A DNA stretch of 64,000 nt from Plantago major. Its lineage: Eukaryota > Streptophyta > Magnoliopsida > Lamiales > Plantaginaceae. Both the position numbers and the translations under genes were made by a program. Numbering within the stretch: position 1 is the first letter of the stretch; each line of letters opens with the position of its first letter. Of the stretch, positions 1-7,660 are shown piece after piece. The stretch is taken from the NCBI GenBank assembly GCA_026545765.1, contig JAIFAC010000048.1:167857-231856 (forward strand), given 5' to 3'. The notes below the pieces were generated by a model. That model was given only the letters and a program-made list of their open reading frames with translations. It had not been told where the DNA came from and searched no databases.

Positions 1-672
1 TTTAAATTTCAAAAACATGCAAAACAAATTCTAAATTCAACATAAACAATATAAAAAAATAATTAATTACAGTAAAAATGAAAATTTTCAAAAAAACATA
101 AAAGTTTAGCGAAAAATATAATCTACAAAATTGTGAAGGAATTATCCACATAATGATTATTTTTCAATTTTTTTTATAATTACTTCCATGGCAGTGAATT
201 TTCTTTTGCAACTCCATTTTAGTGCAACACTTGTCCAGGTAAATGATTTTATTTTATTTTTTTTGTCAAAATTAGAAGAAATACGGTCAAAATAGAGTAT
301 TTAGAGGGAAAATTCATAGACTGCCACATCATCAATTTAGCCGAAAATTGATCAAAGTATCAAAATTCCAATAGTGTTGTTTTGTATTAAAATCGGACAA
401 TACCATTATAGTGTATCATTTCTAGTGCATCAAAAGTGGCACTGTCACATTGTAGTATATCAAAAAAAAGAAATTCCTGGGATGTAAACGGACTGAGTTG
501 TAAATGAACTATTCATGCTCGGCTCCAGCTTGTTCAAATTCAACCTCGAACCGAGCTGGGCTACATAAGGCTCGATAGCCCTAAAGAACTGAATCCAAAC
601 AGAACATTGTTCGGCTCGTTAGCTCATGTGTGTATATCAACTCTCAGATCAAAAGCCTAAACTTGTAAATTG

Positions 673-688
673 AAAAAAAAAAAAAAAA
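673..688. repeat. Poly-A run (16 bases)
   Basis: Sixteen consecutive A on the plus strand in intron 4. With the flanking CCCTGAATC it shows no retroelement signature. Confidence 0.9.
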
Positions 689-744
689 CCCTGAATCTCT
701 ACTTAGACCTAGGAAGAACACGGACGGATACAGATACAAGGACC

Positions 745-745
<1 letters not shown>

Positions 746-780
<35 letters not shown>
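746..780. repeat. (TTA)n microsatellite
   Basis: About eleven uninterrupted TTA/TAT triplets inside intron 4 of the SYP32-like gene. Confidence 0.95.
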
Positions 781-783
<3 letters not shown>

Positions 784-1052
784 AGAAAGCTGACCATTTT
801 CATTTCACATCTGTTCAAAAATTTAAAAAACAATTTTGGGTCCCATACTCCCATTGCTGATTTAAATTCGGCCACCTGCCCAAAGTTTAATTATACCATT
901 TTAATGAAATAAATGTAATCCCTCCTTCCCAATGAATTCTTATATGTTCTGAGTGGTGGACCCATATAAAGCAGTAAAAAAAGGTTGCAAAAGAAGGAAA
1001 ACATAAAGAAATGAGTGGGACAGAGAGTAATAAAATATGTCCATGGACAAAC

Positions 1053-1253
1053 CTGATTGCAATCTCTCCTTGCTCAGAAACCAAGGTAGCTAGCTGATTG
1101 AAGATACTGCTGAGCTCATGAATAGTTGATTCCACATTTTGAAGAGCCTCAGCTCTACTCTGCATGTAACTATCCTGAAGTGGTGCCAATTGCTGTTGCT
1201 GTTGATTTTGTTGCTGCTGCAGTAAAGGCTGAGAATCACCATCCACCTGACTC
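1053..1253 (-). CDS. SYP32: SYP32-like exon 4 (polyQ and SNARE core)
   Basis: 201 bp, residues 215-281 plus two bases. The acceptor is CTACTGACAG ending at 1254 and the donor GTTTGT starting at 1052. The acceptor was chosen because it restores Lys215 and keeps the VDGDSQPLL frame; the CAG seven bases further in breaks the frame. The exon ends in EGQ-type SNARE sequence (SEQGEIAI), and its last two bases AG need a further exon to finish an Arg codon. Confidence 0.9.
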
Positions 1254-4187
1254 CTGTCAGTAGAGGATTAACGTAACAGTAAGTTCTGGTGGCAGAAACA
1301 ATCAGTTCATTTCATGGTTAATTCTGCTACATATTGATCTTTGTACAGAAAATACAACAGCATCAGATCTCATACTTGATAAGAAACGATTTTTGTAGCT
1401 AAGTCAACCATCTAATATATGCTTGATATAAACACCATACATGCAGCTTTTACTTTCTAAGACCCAGATGGAGGAGTAGATAATGGAAAGTAAACTGGAA
1501 AACATTCAATGGACAATATATACTTGGGAAACATCTGAGATGAGGACTGTGATCCATTTGCCCAAGGAAGAGCAGGGGCAGCTGAAGTACTGGCAGCAGA
1601 CTTAGCCAAAGGACGCTGGCGAACAAATGGATTTGTAGGATTCTTGGAAGCTGAAGAAGAGAACAACTGTCTTCTGTTTTCGTGAACTTTCAAGTTCTGC
1701 GGAAAAATGAAATAAATCATCATGCTACTGACTATTTTAATGTAACATAAAATTCAACAAGCTCATCCATAAATTAAAGATGGTAAAATAAGGATAACAA
1801 GTTCAGATTAATTTCTGGTTCAAACCTCAGTTCTCAGGGTCAAAACTTCCTTGAACTCCTTGGTTGTGCTCATCAGACGACTCTTTAAATTGTCAACAAC
1901 TGTTGTAGAATGGGTCGTGGTGTCAGTGGACACAGTTCCACCGTCGTTGTTGCGGAAGAACTGTAGTTCCACCACTGCGGAATTCAGAGCTTGTATATCT
2001 TGCTTTATGACTGCAGTTAGTTCCTGGATTTCCATTGTAGGGTCGTCAAAAACTGATGTCCGCTTTGCCACTGAAATAGACAGAATTGAATTATCAGTGT
2101 CACCGTGACTCCAGACTGAGGATTATAATTACAAAACAGATAGATATATTTAGAAAGAAAGGAAGAAGGTTCAGCACTACATCTAGGAAATGCAAACTAG
2201 ACAAGAATATGAAGCTCCAAATTAAAGTATAATAAACCCTCTGTTCGGAACCAATCAAGCACATCCCAATATTATAAGAGAAATTTCACCTTTCAGGAAT
2301 GGTAACTCCAGTATTATTTAACGTCCCCCTCCATAACAAGATGAACAATTATGTTATCTTTGCAATTGCATCAAAATAGAAGTAGAACTTATAAATTTGG
2401 TGATAACCGTAAGATACAATAAGCTAATTCATTGTCTTGAAAGTTCTCGGGTTTGTTAAAATGAGGTTCAAAACTTGAAATAATTTATGAAGATCATTCT
2501 ATCTGCTTTAAAGCTTTTTTTATGTATAAAAAAGTAGTTCTCGGATTTAAAAAAAAAAATTAAGTTACTACTTCCCCGGAAATTAGCAGGTTTAAATCAG
2601 CCTCCTGCAGCTGCTTCTAGCTTGTTCTGTTCTGTTGAATTTTATTTGTTTAAAAGTGATTCGAAACATTAGTTCACAGTTAATTACTCCACTCCTGTTT
2701 CTCCAAAATATATTTAAACGTAATCGTGGATTATTAACTTCCATGTTACTTGCAAACAATCCGACTTCGACTTCAATCACACTGTGGCATCTATTCACTA
2801 AATTATTATCTACTTATTTATCAAGAACTTTCTAGTCACACTGTTTCATAAGAGATGGGATAACACATGAACTCAAGATCACAGAGACAAAATAAACAGC
2901 CAAACAATACTTCTAGCTTCTGCTATTCATTTCACTGGAAAGGGGGGAGGGCTGCAGATCGTTACTATGTGGGGAAAAAAGAAGATAATGCTAAGAATAG
3001 AATTCCATAGTCTTCCAATCAACCCATTCCAGCTCATGCTAAATATGTTTTAGGAGTCACTTTCCAGATGGCAGCTTACCTCTTACTCCTTCCGTTCCAT
3101 TAAAAACTTCTTAACTTTCTATTTTTTGTGTTCCATTACCAACTTCCAAACCCATAAAAGGAAGGTTTATTACCTCACTCGTCCCTTATTTATTTTTTAT
3201 CATTCCTACTTTATTCACCCCCTCCCATACTTAACCATCCACTTACAACTTCATCAATATAATAACTCACAAACTAGTTGTTTTATCAATTTTCCTTAAT
3301 CCTAGAGCAAGCAAGCACTTAGTAAGTTTTTACTGGAACGGAGGGAGTGGTATGGTATAGGTGTTATAGGCGAAGGTATACAATAAATACTCCAGGAAGC
3401 CCTATATAATGATACATATCTAACCACACATAACATGGTGGTAACATTGACATGAACATATAAATGGAATCAATTGTTCAGTGAACAAATATCAAATAAA
3501 ATCAGAGATTCAATTTATTACTAGCCAGTACGTGCTTTACCATATTCACCAATTTAACCAGGAACATACGACTTGAAGTACCCAAAATACAGAGAAATAT
3601 CATCACCTTAAACCAACAATTACCAGTGTGGCCCATTCTCCAAACTATCATTTAGTGTGTAGGCAAATGAACACCAAGTGGCATTCGATCATCCCCAATT
3701 CCGTCCAAACTCACATAACCCCAAAGACATCAAGCAATAATATATCCACTACTGAAATCACGACAAAACAATTACCAGCCATTTGTTGAACATTTCTTCC
3801 TACAAACTCTATTAGATGTGCAATTCAACACATAATCAACCAATTACTGTTCAATTTTGCAGAAACAAACCGACACGGAGATGATCAATTTGGTATATCT
3901 CGACGAGATCCACACGTTACTCAAAAATAAAAACAATAAAAAACGAGAGAATCATACTCACATTTAGCGAGCTTAGATAGCTTTTGCGACGTCTGATGAA
4001 TCCCATACCCAATTTTGGACGCTCTCCGATTGAAATCCGATTGCATCGCCACCGCAGATCTCGGCGGCACCTCCGGCTTTGATCCGCTGCTGCTTGGGCC
4101 GGAATAGGACTTTTTCACTCTCTCCGCAATCCCTAAGAACTCATGTGTCCGATCCCTAATCGACGCATTTCCAGTCTTGAACGGCAT
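1053..4187 (-). CDS. SYP32: Golgi Qa-SNARE syntaxin, SYP32/Sed5 family (3' end outside window)
   Basis: Syntaxin of the Sed5/syntaxin-5 group, which acts on the cis-Golgi in ER-Golgi and intra-Golgi membrane fusion. Four exons, read right to left, join in phase: 3962-4187, 1826-2070, 1524-1696, 1053-1253, giving 281 full codons plus two bases. Residues 11-17 (RDRTHEF) match the N-terminal SLY1-binding peptide of Sed5 proteins. Residues about 66-82 (SQKLSKLAKLAKRTSVF) and PTNPFVRQRPL in exon 3 are typical of plant SYP32 rather than SYP31. A glutamine-rich linker (about 227-236) precedes the SNARE helix, which starts near residue 246; the expected ionic-layer glutamine is Q276 in SEQGE. Family members are about 330-350 residues, so roughly 55-60 residues, including the tail anchor, are missing here and should be encoded left of base 1. 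No lesion is seen in the visible part. The family assignment is firm; SYP32 over SYP31 is inferred from remembered motifs. Confidence 0.93.
1190..1219 (-). repeat. CAG/CAA polyglutamine tract in SYP32-like exon 4
   Basis: Ten codons (residues 227-236): four Gln, one Asn, five Gln, in mixed CAG and CAA codons. A Gln-rich run at this point is a common, length-variable feature of plant SYP32 proteins. Confidence 0.85.
1524..1696 (-). CDS. SYP32: SYP32-like exon 3 (linker with NPFVRQRPL)
   Basis: 173 bp, residues 158-214 plus two bases. The acceptor is TTTTTCCGCAG ending at 1697 and the donor GTATAT starting at 1523. It carries KVHENRRQLFSS and NPFVRQRPL, then a low-complexity Ser/Ala linker ending near PWANGSQSSSQ. 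The split Lys215 codon is completed by exon 4. Confidence 0.9.
1826..2070 (-). CDS. SYP32: SYP32-like exon 2 (N-terminal helical bundle)
   Basis: 245 bp, residues 76-157. The acceptor is TCTATTTCAG ending at 2071, the donor GTTTGA starting at 1825, and the exon ends in phase 0. It contains the conserved FDDPTMEIQELT segment and the KSRLMSTTKEFKEVLTLRTE helix of the autoinhibitory Habc-like bundle. Confidence 0.92.
2071..3961 (-). other. Intron 1 of the SYP32-like gene
   Basis: 1,891 bp between GTGAGT (3961) and TTTCAG (2071). AT-rich, with no coding frame that fits the gene. It carries one MITE (3086-3347). The rest shows nothing recognisable. Confidence 0.85.
3086..3347. mobile_element. Stowaway-like MITE in intron 1
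   Basis: 262-bp element with terminal inverted repeats of about 25-28 bp. The left end reads CTCCTTCCGTTCCATTAAAA; the right end reversed reads CTCCCTCCGTTCCAGTAAAA, with similarity continuing inward. TA lies directly left (3084-3085); the right side has TG, possibly a decayed TA. Small size, no coding sequence and the CTCCCTCCGT-type end fit the Stowaway (Tc1/mariner-related) group of plant MITEs. Only terminal similarity was assessed. Confidence 0.8.
3962..4187 (-). CDS. SYP32: SYP32-like exon 1 (start codon, SLY1-binding peptide)
   Basis: ATG at 4187-4185, codons 1-75 plus one base (226 bp). It starts MPFKTGNAS and includes the RDRTHEF motif, a Ser/Pro-rich stretch (about 29-44) and the beginning of the N-terminal helical bundle. 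The donor is GTGAGT starting at 3961, a strong plant donor. The split codon (T + TG) restores Leu76. Confidence 0.92.
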
Positions 4188-4551
4188 TGTTTCAAATCAA
4201 ATCAAAGTGATGTAAAGCGAGGTCACATAAAACTTGGATTGACTGACTTCTCGATCGATCGATGAGGTGAAGTATTTAGCCTGGAATTGCAATGGATCTT
4301 AAACCCTGAAATTTATGAAGGAATTGCGAAACCCTAGATCTATCTAATAGAAAGGAAATGAAATTTGAGAACTGAGGTATATGATGACCGATTGTCGACG
4401 TAAAAGAATTCGTATATACGGCCAATCGGTGGGAGGTTGATAGATAAAGATCGGGAATATTGCACAACAATACTACAATATCCAAAATGTTGCATTTAAA
4501 TGCTAATCTATCGGTCTCGTAGAACTTCATACGCACACGCTCGTAGTTTTA
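4188..4551 (-). promoter_or_regulatory. 5' leader and proximal promoter of the SYP32-like gene
   Basis: Sequence between the start codon and the upstream MITE. A TATATA at 4413-4418 (226 bp upstream of the ATG, reading the minus strand) is a plausible TATA element, with an inverted CCAAT (4422-4426) just beyond it. A GATC repeat lies at 4254-4262. Transcription start and leader introns cannot be placed from sequence alone. Confidence 0.35.
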
Positions 4552-5251
4552 TACTTCATTCGTTCTAACACAAGCTTTCCATTTTAACTTTTTACAGTTA
4601 AACTTTTTCAACTTTAACTGTGAATTAATATTAAACCGTAAATGTAAAATGTTTAATTAAATTATACTGGAACGTCTGTGGCATTTAATTACAAATAATT
4701 GATGAAATATATGAATGTAAGTAATATCGTTGTTTTTTTTATAATGGATTGCCATTTTTTTTGAGTTGAATTAGGGTTTAGATTAGTGCAAATTGATTTG
4801 TTTTAATTCAATTGGAGAAAATGGAGAAGAAATATTGGTTATCCTTGTTTTTTTTACAATGAATTAATTTGATTGTGGTTGAATTAAGGTTTGAAATTTA
4901 ATTGTAGAAAACATATTTAATTTTTTGAATCATATATTGATTTTGTTAGGGTGCATTAGGGCTTATAATTTAATTAGATTAAACAGATTATTTTTTTGTA
5001 ATTAAAGTCTAATTTACATACTTATTACAAATGTGTTCAATTTAACTTAAATTAAGTACTCAATTGCACAACTATAATAATTGTCCACTTATATATATAC
5101 TGTAATAATGAAACTTTATGGCGTAAACTTTTGTTATATAATTTAATTGAACATTTTACATTTGCGGTTTAAGATTAATCCGTAGTCAAAGTTGAAAAAG
5201 TTTGACTGCAAAAAATTAAAATGGGAAGCTTGTGCCGGAACGGGGCAAGTA
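4552..5251. mobile_element. 700-bp MITE with long (~115 bp) inverted repeats
   Basis: The two ends are inverted copies of each other over about 115 bp (4552-4666 and 5137-5251) with scattered mismatches. Shared blocks include CACAAGCTT, AAACTTTTTCAACTTT, TTAAACCG and AAATGTAAAATGTT. TA dinucleotides abut both ends (4552-4553 and 5250-5251), as expected of a Stowaway/mariner-type target duplication. The interior (about 4670-5136) is AT-rich and noncoding. Its left end lies 365 bp upstream of the SYP32-like start codon, so it may border or overlap that promoter. Confidence 0.82.
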
Positions 5252-5796
5252 TTAAAAACTAAAATAAATTAGAAAATATAAAAATGTGTAATTTGTGAAT
5301 CGGACAATATCCTTATATAGCAACGAATTATCATGTTGTACGTGTGTAAAATATAATAATGTCTTAACTGGCGAAATTATGGTCGTCCTCCTTCTCGTTG
5401 TCCCATTTACTCTCCTTCTTCATATCACTTCCATTTTCTTCTCCTTCGTTACATCTCCATCGTTGTCCATCTTCTCGCTGGATCAATTACTCTTCTTATA
5501 TCTTTCTTCTTCAGATCTAGATAAGTTTGACTCATTGTCGATGGCTCAATTACTCTTCTTTCCTCTTTTTTGTTACATCTCCATCCGGTTTCTGCCATGG
5601 CGAAGTAACAAAATATAAGTTCAATGTTTTGATTGTTAATCAACATTGTAATCAGTTTTTCATTAATTTTTCTGTTTTACTAAGCTTCTTCAAAATCCAT
5701 GTGAATAATAACATGCAAGATAGTTTATAGGTGATTGTTCAGTTAAATGTACTAAAGATCGATCAAATAATCAATTCAAGTGCGTGAACATAAATA
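5252..5796. other. Intergenic, no gene seen
   Basis: AT-rich sequence with a CT-rich stretch (about 5380-5600) in which two loosely similar segments each contain GTTACATCTCCATC. Open frames on both strands here have no recognisable protein features. Confidence 0.6.
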
Positions 5797-6044
5797 CTCC
5801 CTCTGTCATCTTTTAGAAGGTTCACATTTTCGCTTAAGTGAATTTTAATAAATAATAAAATAGTAAGTAGATGGTAAAAAGTAAGCGATAGTATAAAAAA
5901 AGTAAAAGAGATAATGGATAAAGTATGAAAAAGAATATTTAAAAAATTAATAAATGCAGATAGTGGGTTTTCAAAAAAAAAACATTAAACTTTTTAAAAA
6001 AACTTCCAAACTGTAAATCTTTAAAAAGAACAGAGAATGGGGAT
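5797..6044. mobile_element. Small Stowaway-like MITE (imperfect ends)
   Basis: About 248 bp. The left end CTCCCTCTGTCATCTTTTAG follows TA (5795-5796). The right end reversed contains CTCTGTTCTTTTTAAAGATT, so about 25 bp of imperfect inverted repeat is visible. The interior is A-rich and noncoding. The exact right edge is uncertain by several bases. Confidence 0.58.
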
Positions 6045-6343
6045 TAATAGTTAAGGCATATTAGTTCTGTTACACAAATCTATTTTTAGATTTATATATT
6101 GATGAATGTTTTCGAACTTGTTGTAAAAAATAATTTTATTAAAAATTACTTTGAAATTAAAGTTATATTCTTTAAATGGGAAAGGATTTGAGATAAAAAT
6201 ATAGATGATCATTTTCAATTTCGCGACTCATTAATTATGTTTGATAACAAAATACCCAATTAAACAAAGAATTTGTTAATATAGGCAACTTGGATTTCGA
6301 CTGAACTAAACACGCGTTACCATTAATAACGTAGAAGAGTAAC
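6045..6343. other. Intergenic, no gene seen
   Basis: AT-rich DNA between the small MITE and the F-box remnant. Nothing recognisable on either strand. Confidence 0.6.
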
Positions 6344-6351
6344 TATAAATA
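6344..6351 (+). promoter_or_regulatory. TATA box candidate upstream of the F-box remnant
   Basis: TATAAATA, 157 bp before the F-box ATG at 6508. A second identical octamer at 6472-6479 is too close to the ATG to be the main element. Position and match only; no transcription evidence. Confidence 0.35.
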
Positions 6352-6507
6352 TGCACTTGAACATTAGGGTTAGCATATTAAAAGTTCTAAATGTATACTT
6401 CTGTTATTCTATATCTACATGTAGAGATTATTTATGATTTTCGTTTCCATTTGTATAACAAGATTAGTATCTATAAATACACACTTCATTTACACAACAG
6501 AATAAAA

Positions 6508-7024
6508 ATGCATGTTTCTGAGCTCCCTAACGAACTGTTGTATGAGATATTCATGATCGTTGCCGAAGATAGAAAGAGTTGGGCCAGTACGCGTCAATGG
6601 TGATTTATACACATTTTTATTCTTTTAATATACAATTTATACATGTTTGAAAAAAACTCTTGATGTTGGTTACATGTGTTTGTTGCAATCTGTTCGACTA
6701 GATCGCGTTGGAAAGAGAAGTCCTTCAGGTACTACAGATTCAAGAAGATGATGATGTCCCGGAGTCAATGCTGCAGCGACTTTTTGTTGCCGGTCGTCCG
6801 GAAACTATCTACCGCAAAGCTTTGGTACCTCTATTTAACCGTACTAAACATTTTTGGAGTAGAGATTTGATTATAGTTAAGTTGTTTATTGTAATTTTGC
6901 ATTTCCAGTTTATTGTTGGAGAAAATCCGGAGGAGTCGAACAAGTTGATGGGAATGGCGGTAATGTTGAACCATATAGAGGCTCCCTATGGCTTTACTTG
7001 GCTCCCTATGGCTTTACTTTCATA
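6508..7024 (+). pseudogene. F-box (At2g35280-like) gene remnant
   Basis: Segment 1 (6508-6602) encodes MHVSELPNELLYEIF, the start of an F-box (SKP1-binding) domain, and hits TGA after RQW. Segment 2 (6678-7024) resumes with CNLFD, a TAG stop at 6699-6701, then IALEREVLQVLQ, RLFVAGRPETIYRKA and NKLMGMAVMLNHIEAPYG. This order (F-box, then a 'G.PE..YR.A' segment and a Sel1/TPR-like 'A..H.EA.Y' segment) is that of plant At2g35280-like F-box proteins. No clean acceptor links the segments in phase. The internal stop and a 20-bp tandem duplication near 6981-7020 that shifts the frame to an early stop point to a pseudogene. Family proteins are usually well over 150 residues, so the middle of the F-box is also lost or diverged. 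An undetected splice pattern is the alternative. Confidence 0.6.
6981..7020 (+). repeat. 20-bp tandem duplication in the F-box remnant
   Basis: GCTCCCTATGGCTTTACTTG is followed at once by a second copy (last base T). Because 20 is not a multiple of three, the second copy shifts the frame and the reading ends at TAA 7023-7025; with a single copy the frame would stay open to about 7070. Confidence 0.93.
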
Positions 7025-7137
7025 AGTCTATTTAGTTCTAAATCTAAAATAAGGGAAGAAGCATTATATTTAGTATAATATAATTTATAATCATTAATCT
7101 TCATATAGTATCTAATTAGTTACGCAATTTATATAGG
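7016..7137 (+). other. Spacer between F-box and RPA-like remnants
   Basis: AT-rich, intron-like, ending in a possible acceptor (TATAG at 7132-7136). Whether the two remnants were once one transcript cannot be decided. Confidence 0.4.
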
Positions 7138-7515
7138 TTTCGTCTAAAGGTTATCACACAAGGAAACAATAGAGAGAAGATCACTCTGGTTCAATTTGAT
7201 GACTTGGTGGTGAAGCTAATTGGCAAAACAACAATTGTTGTCCTAAAAGAAGTTATAAAGGTGCTCTCAATATACACAAGAAATTAGTTTTGGTTGACGA
7301 GATCAATTAATGATCTATTTTAAACTCCTTTTATCTTCAACAGGAGACCGGCGATCCTATGGCATTTCCAATGGATTTCTTGAGCATGATGCAAAAAGAT
7401 TATATGTGGAAATTTAGGGTTGCAAATGACTACAACATTCTAATTAAATAACTACAAAGATTTCAGTGTGGACACACTTACTGACGATGAGAAAAATAAT
7501 ATGCCAGTATTGTAA
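7138..7515 (+). pseudogene. RPA70-like OB-fold protein fragment (Rep_fac-A C-terminal type)
   Basis: Two exon-like blocks. Block 1 (7138-7260) reads FRLKVITQGNNREKITLVQF then a DDLVVKLIGK segment, with ATATAG before it and a GTGCTC donor after. It resembles the 'F..vtKLiGk.a..l' core of the C-terminal DNA-binding OB fold of plant RPA1-like proteins. Block 2 (7344-7515), after CTTCAACAG, reads FPMDFLSMMQKDYMWKFRVA then NDYNILI, then a TAA at 7449. Shifting by one base restores NNYKDFSVDTLTDDEK to a stop at 7513-7515, so a one-base frameshift in an A run is likely. RPA-like proteins bind single-stranded DNA and are also carried by plant Helitron transposons. No Helitron helicase or ends are visible, so that link is inference. 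N-terminal OB folds are absent. Function as a protein is unlikely. Confidence 0.55.
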
Positions 7516-7563
7516 TCTCATTGTGAATGTAAGTAACCGATCTAAGATGACTTTTTGCTAATA

Positions 7564-7660
7564 ACTCCTTATGTGTGTTGTTTAATTTTCAGGTAGAGTT
7601 CTTCGATTTTGATACTCACACTCCTTCAGTGTATGTTTAAATCTCTAATAGAATTCATCG
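7564..7660 (+). repeat. Boundary unit pair of the array (acceptor- and exon-like)
   Basis: The first E-type unit differs from the array norm by TTTAATTTTCAG in place of TTTAACTCTCAAG, giving a pyrimidine tract and AG like a splice acceptor. After it, GTAGAGTTCTTCG begins a frame reading VEFFDFDTHTPSVYV and then TAA in the next (F-type) unit. The same special pair (TTTTGATACTCACA followed by GTGTATGTTTAAATC) recurs deep in the array. Confidence 0.6.

Larger units (their letters stand above)
1..1052 (-). other. Partial intron 4 of the SYP32-like gene
   Basis: Begins with donor GTTTGT at 1052-1047 and runs off the left edge, so the intron is longer than 1 kb. No reverse-strand match to the expected last exon (IDEN-type helix end and a hydrophobic tail) was found by eye. 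It contains a poly-A run (673-688), a TTA microsatellite (746-780), and at about 485-640 a GC-richer patch with GGCTC/GAGCC words reminiscent of old transposon sequence, too weak to classify. Confidence 0.7.

Noticed and set aside
480..660. hAT- or LINE-like repeat fragment
   Set aside because: Only scattered GGCTCG/CGAGCC words are present; no ends, target duplication or coding trace could be found.
670..912. 80-codon plus-strand frame with a Tyr run
   Set aside because: It is made of the poly-A run and the TTA microsatellite inside an intron of the opposite-strand gene.
1851..2108. 85-codon plus-strand frame
   Set aside because: Exact antisense shadow of SYP32-like exon 2.
4276..4536. 86-codon minus-strand frame upstream of the SYP32-like start
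   Set aside because: No recognisable domain. It lies in the leader/promoter region and does not join the gene in frame.
5295..5730. Open frames on both strands in a CT-rich stretch
   Set aside because: Low-complexity Leu/Phe/Ser products with no domain, start context or splice support.
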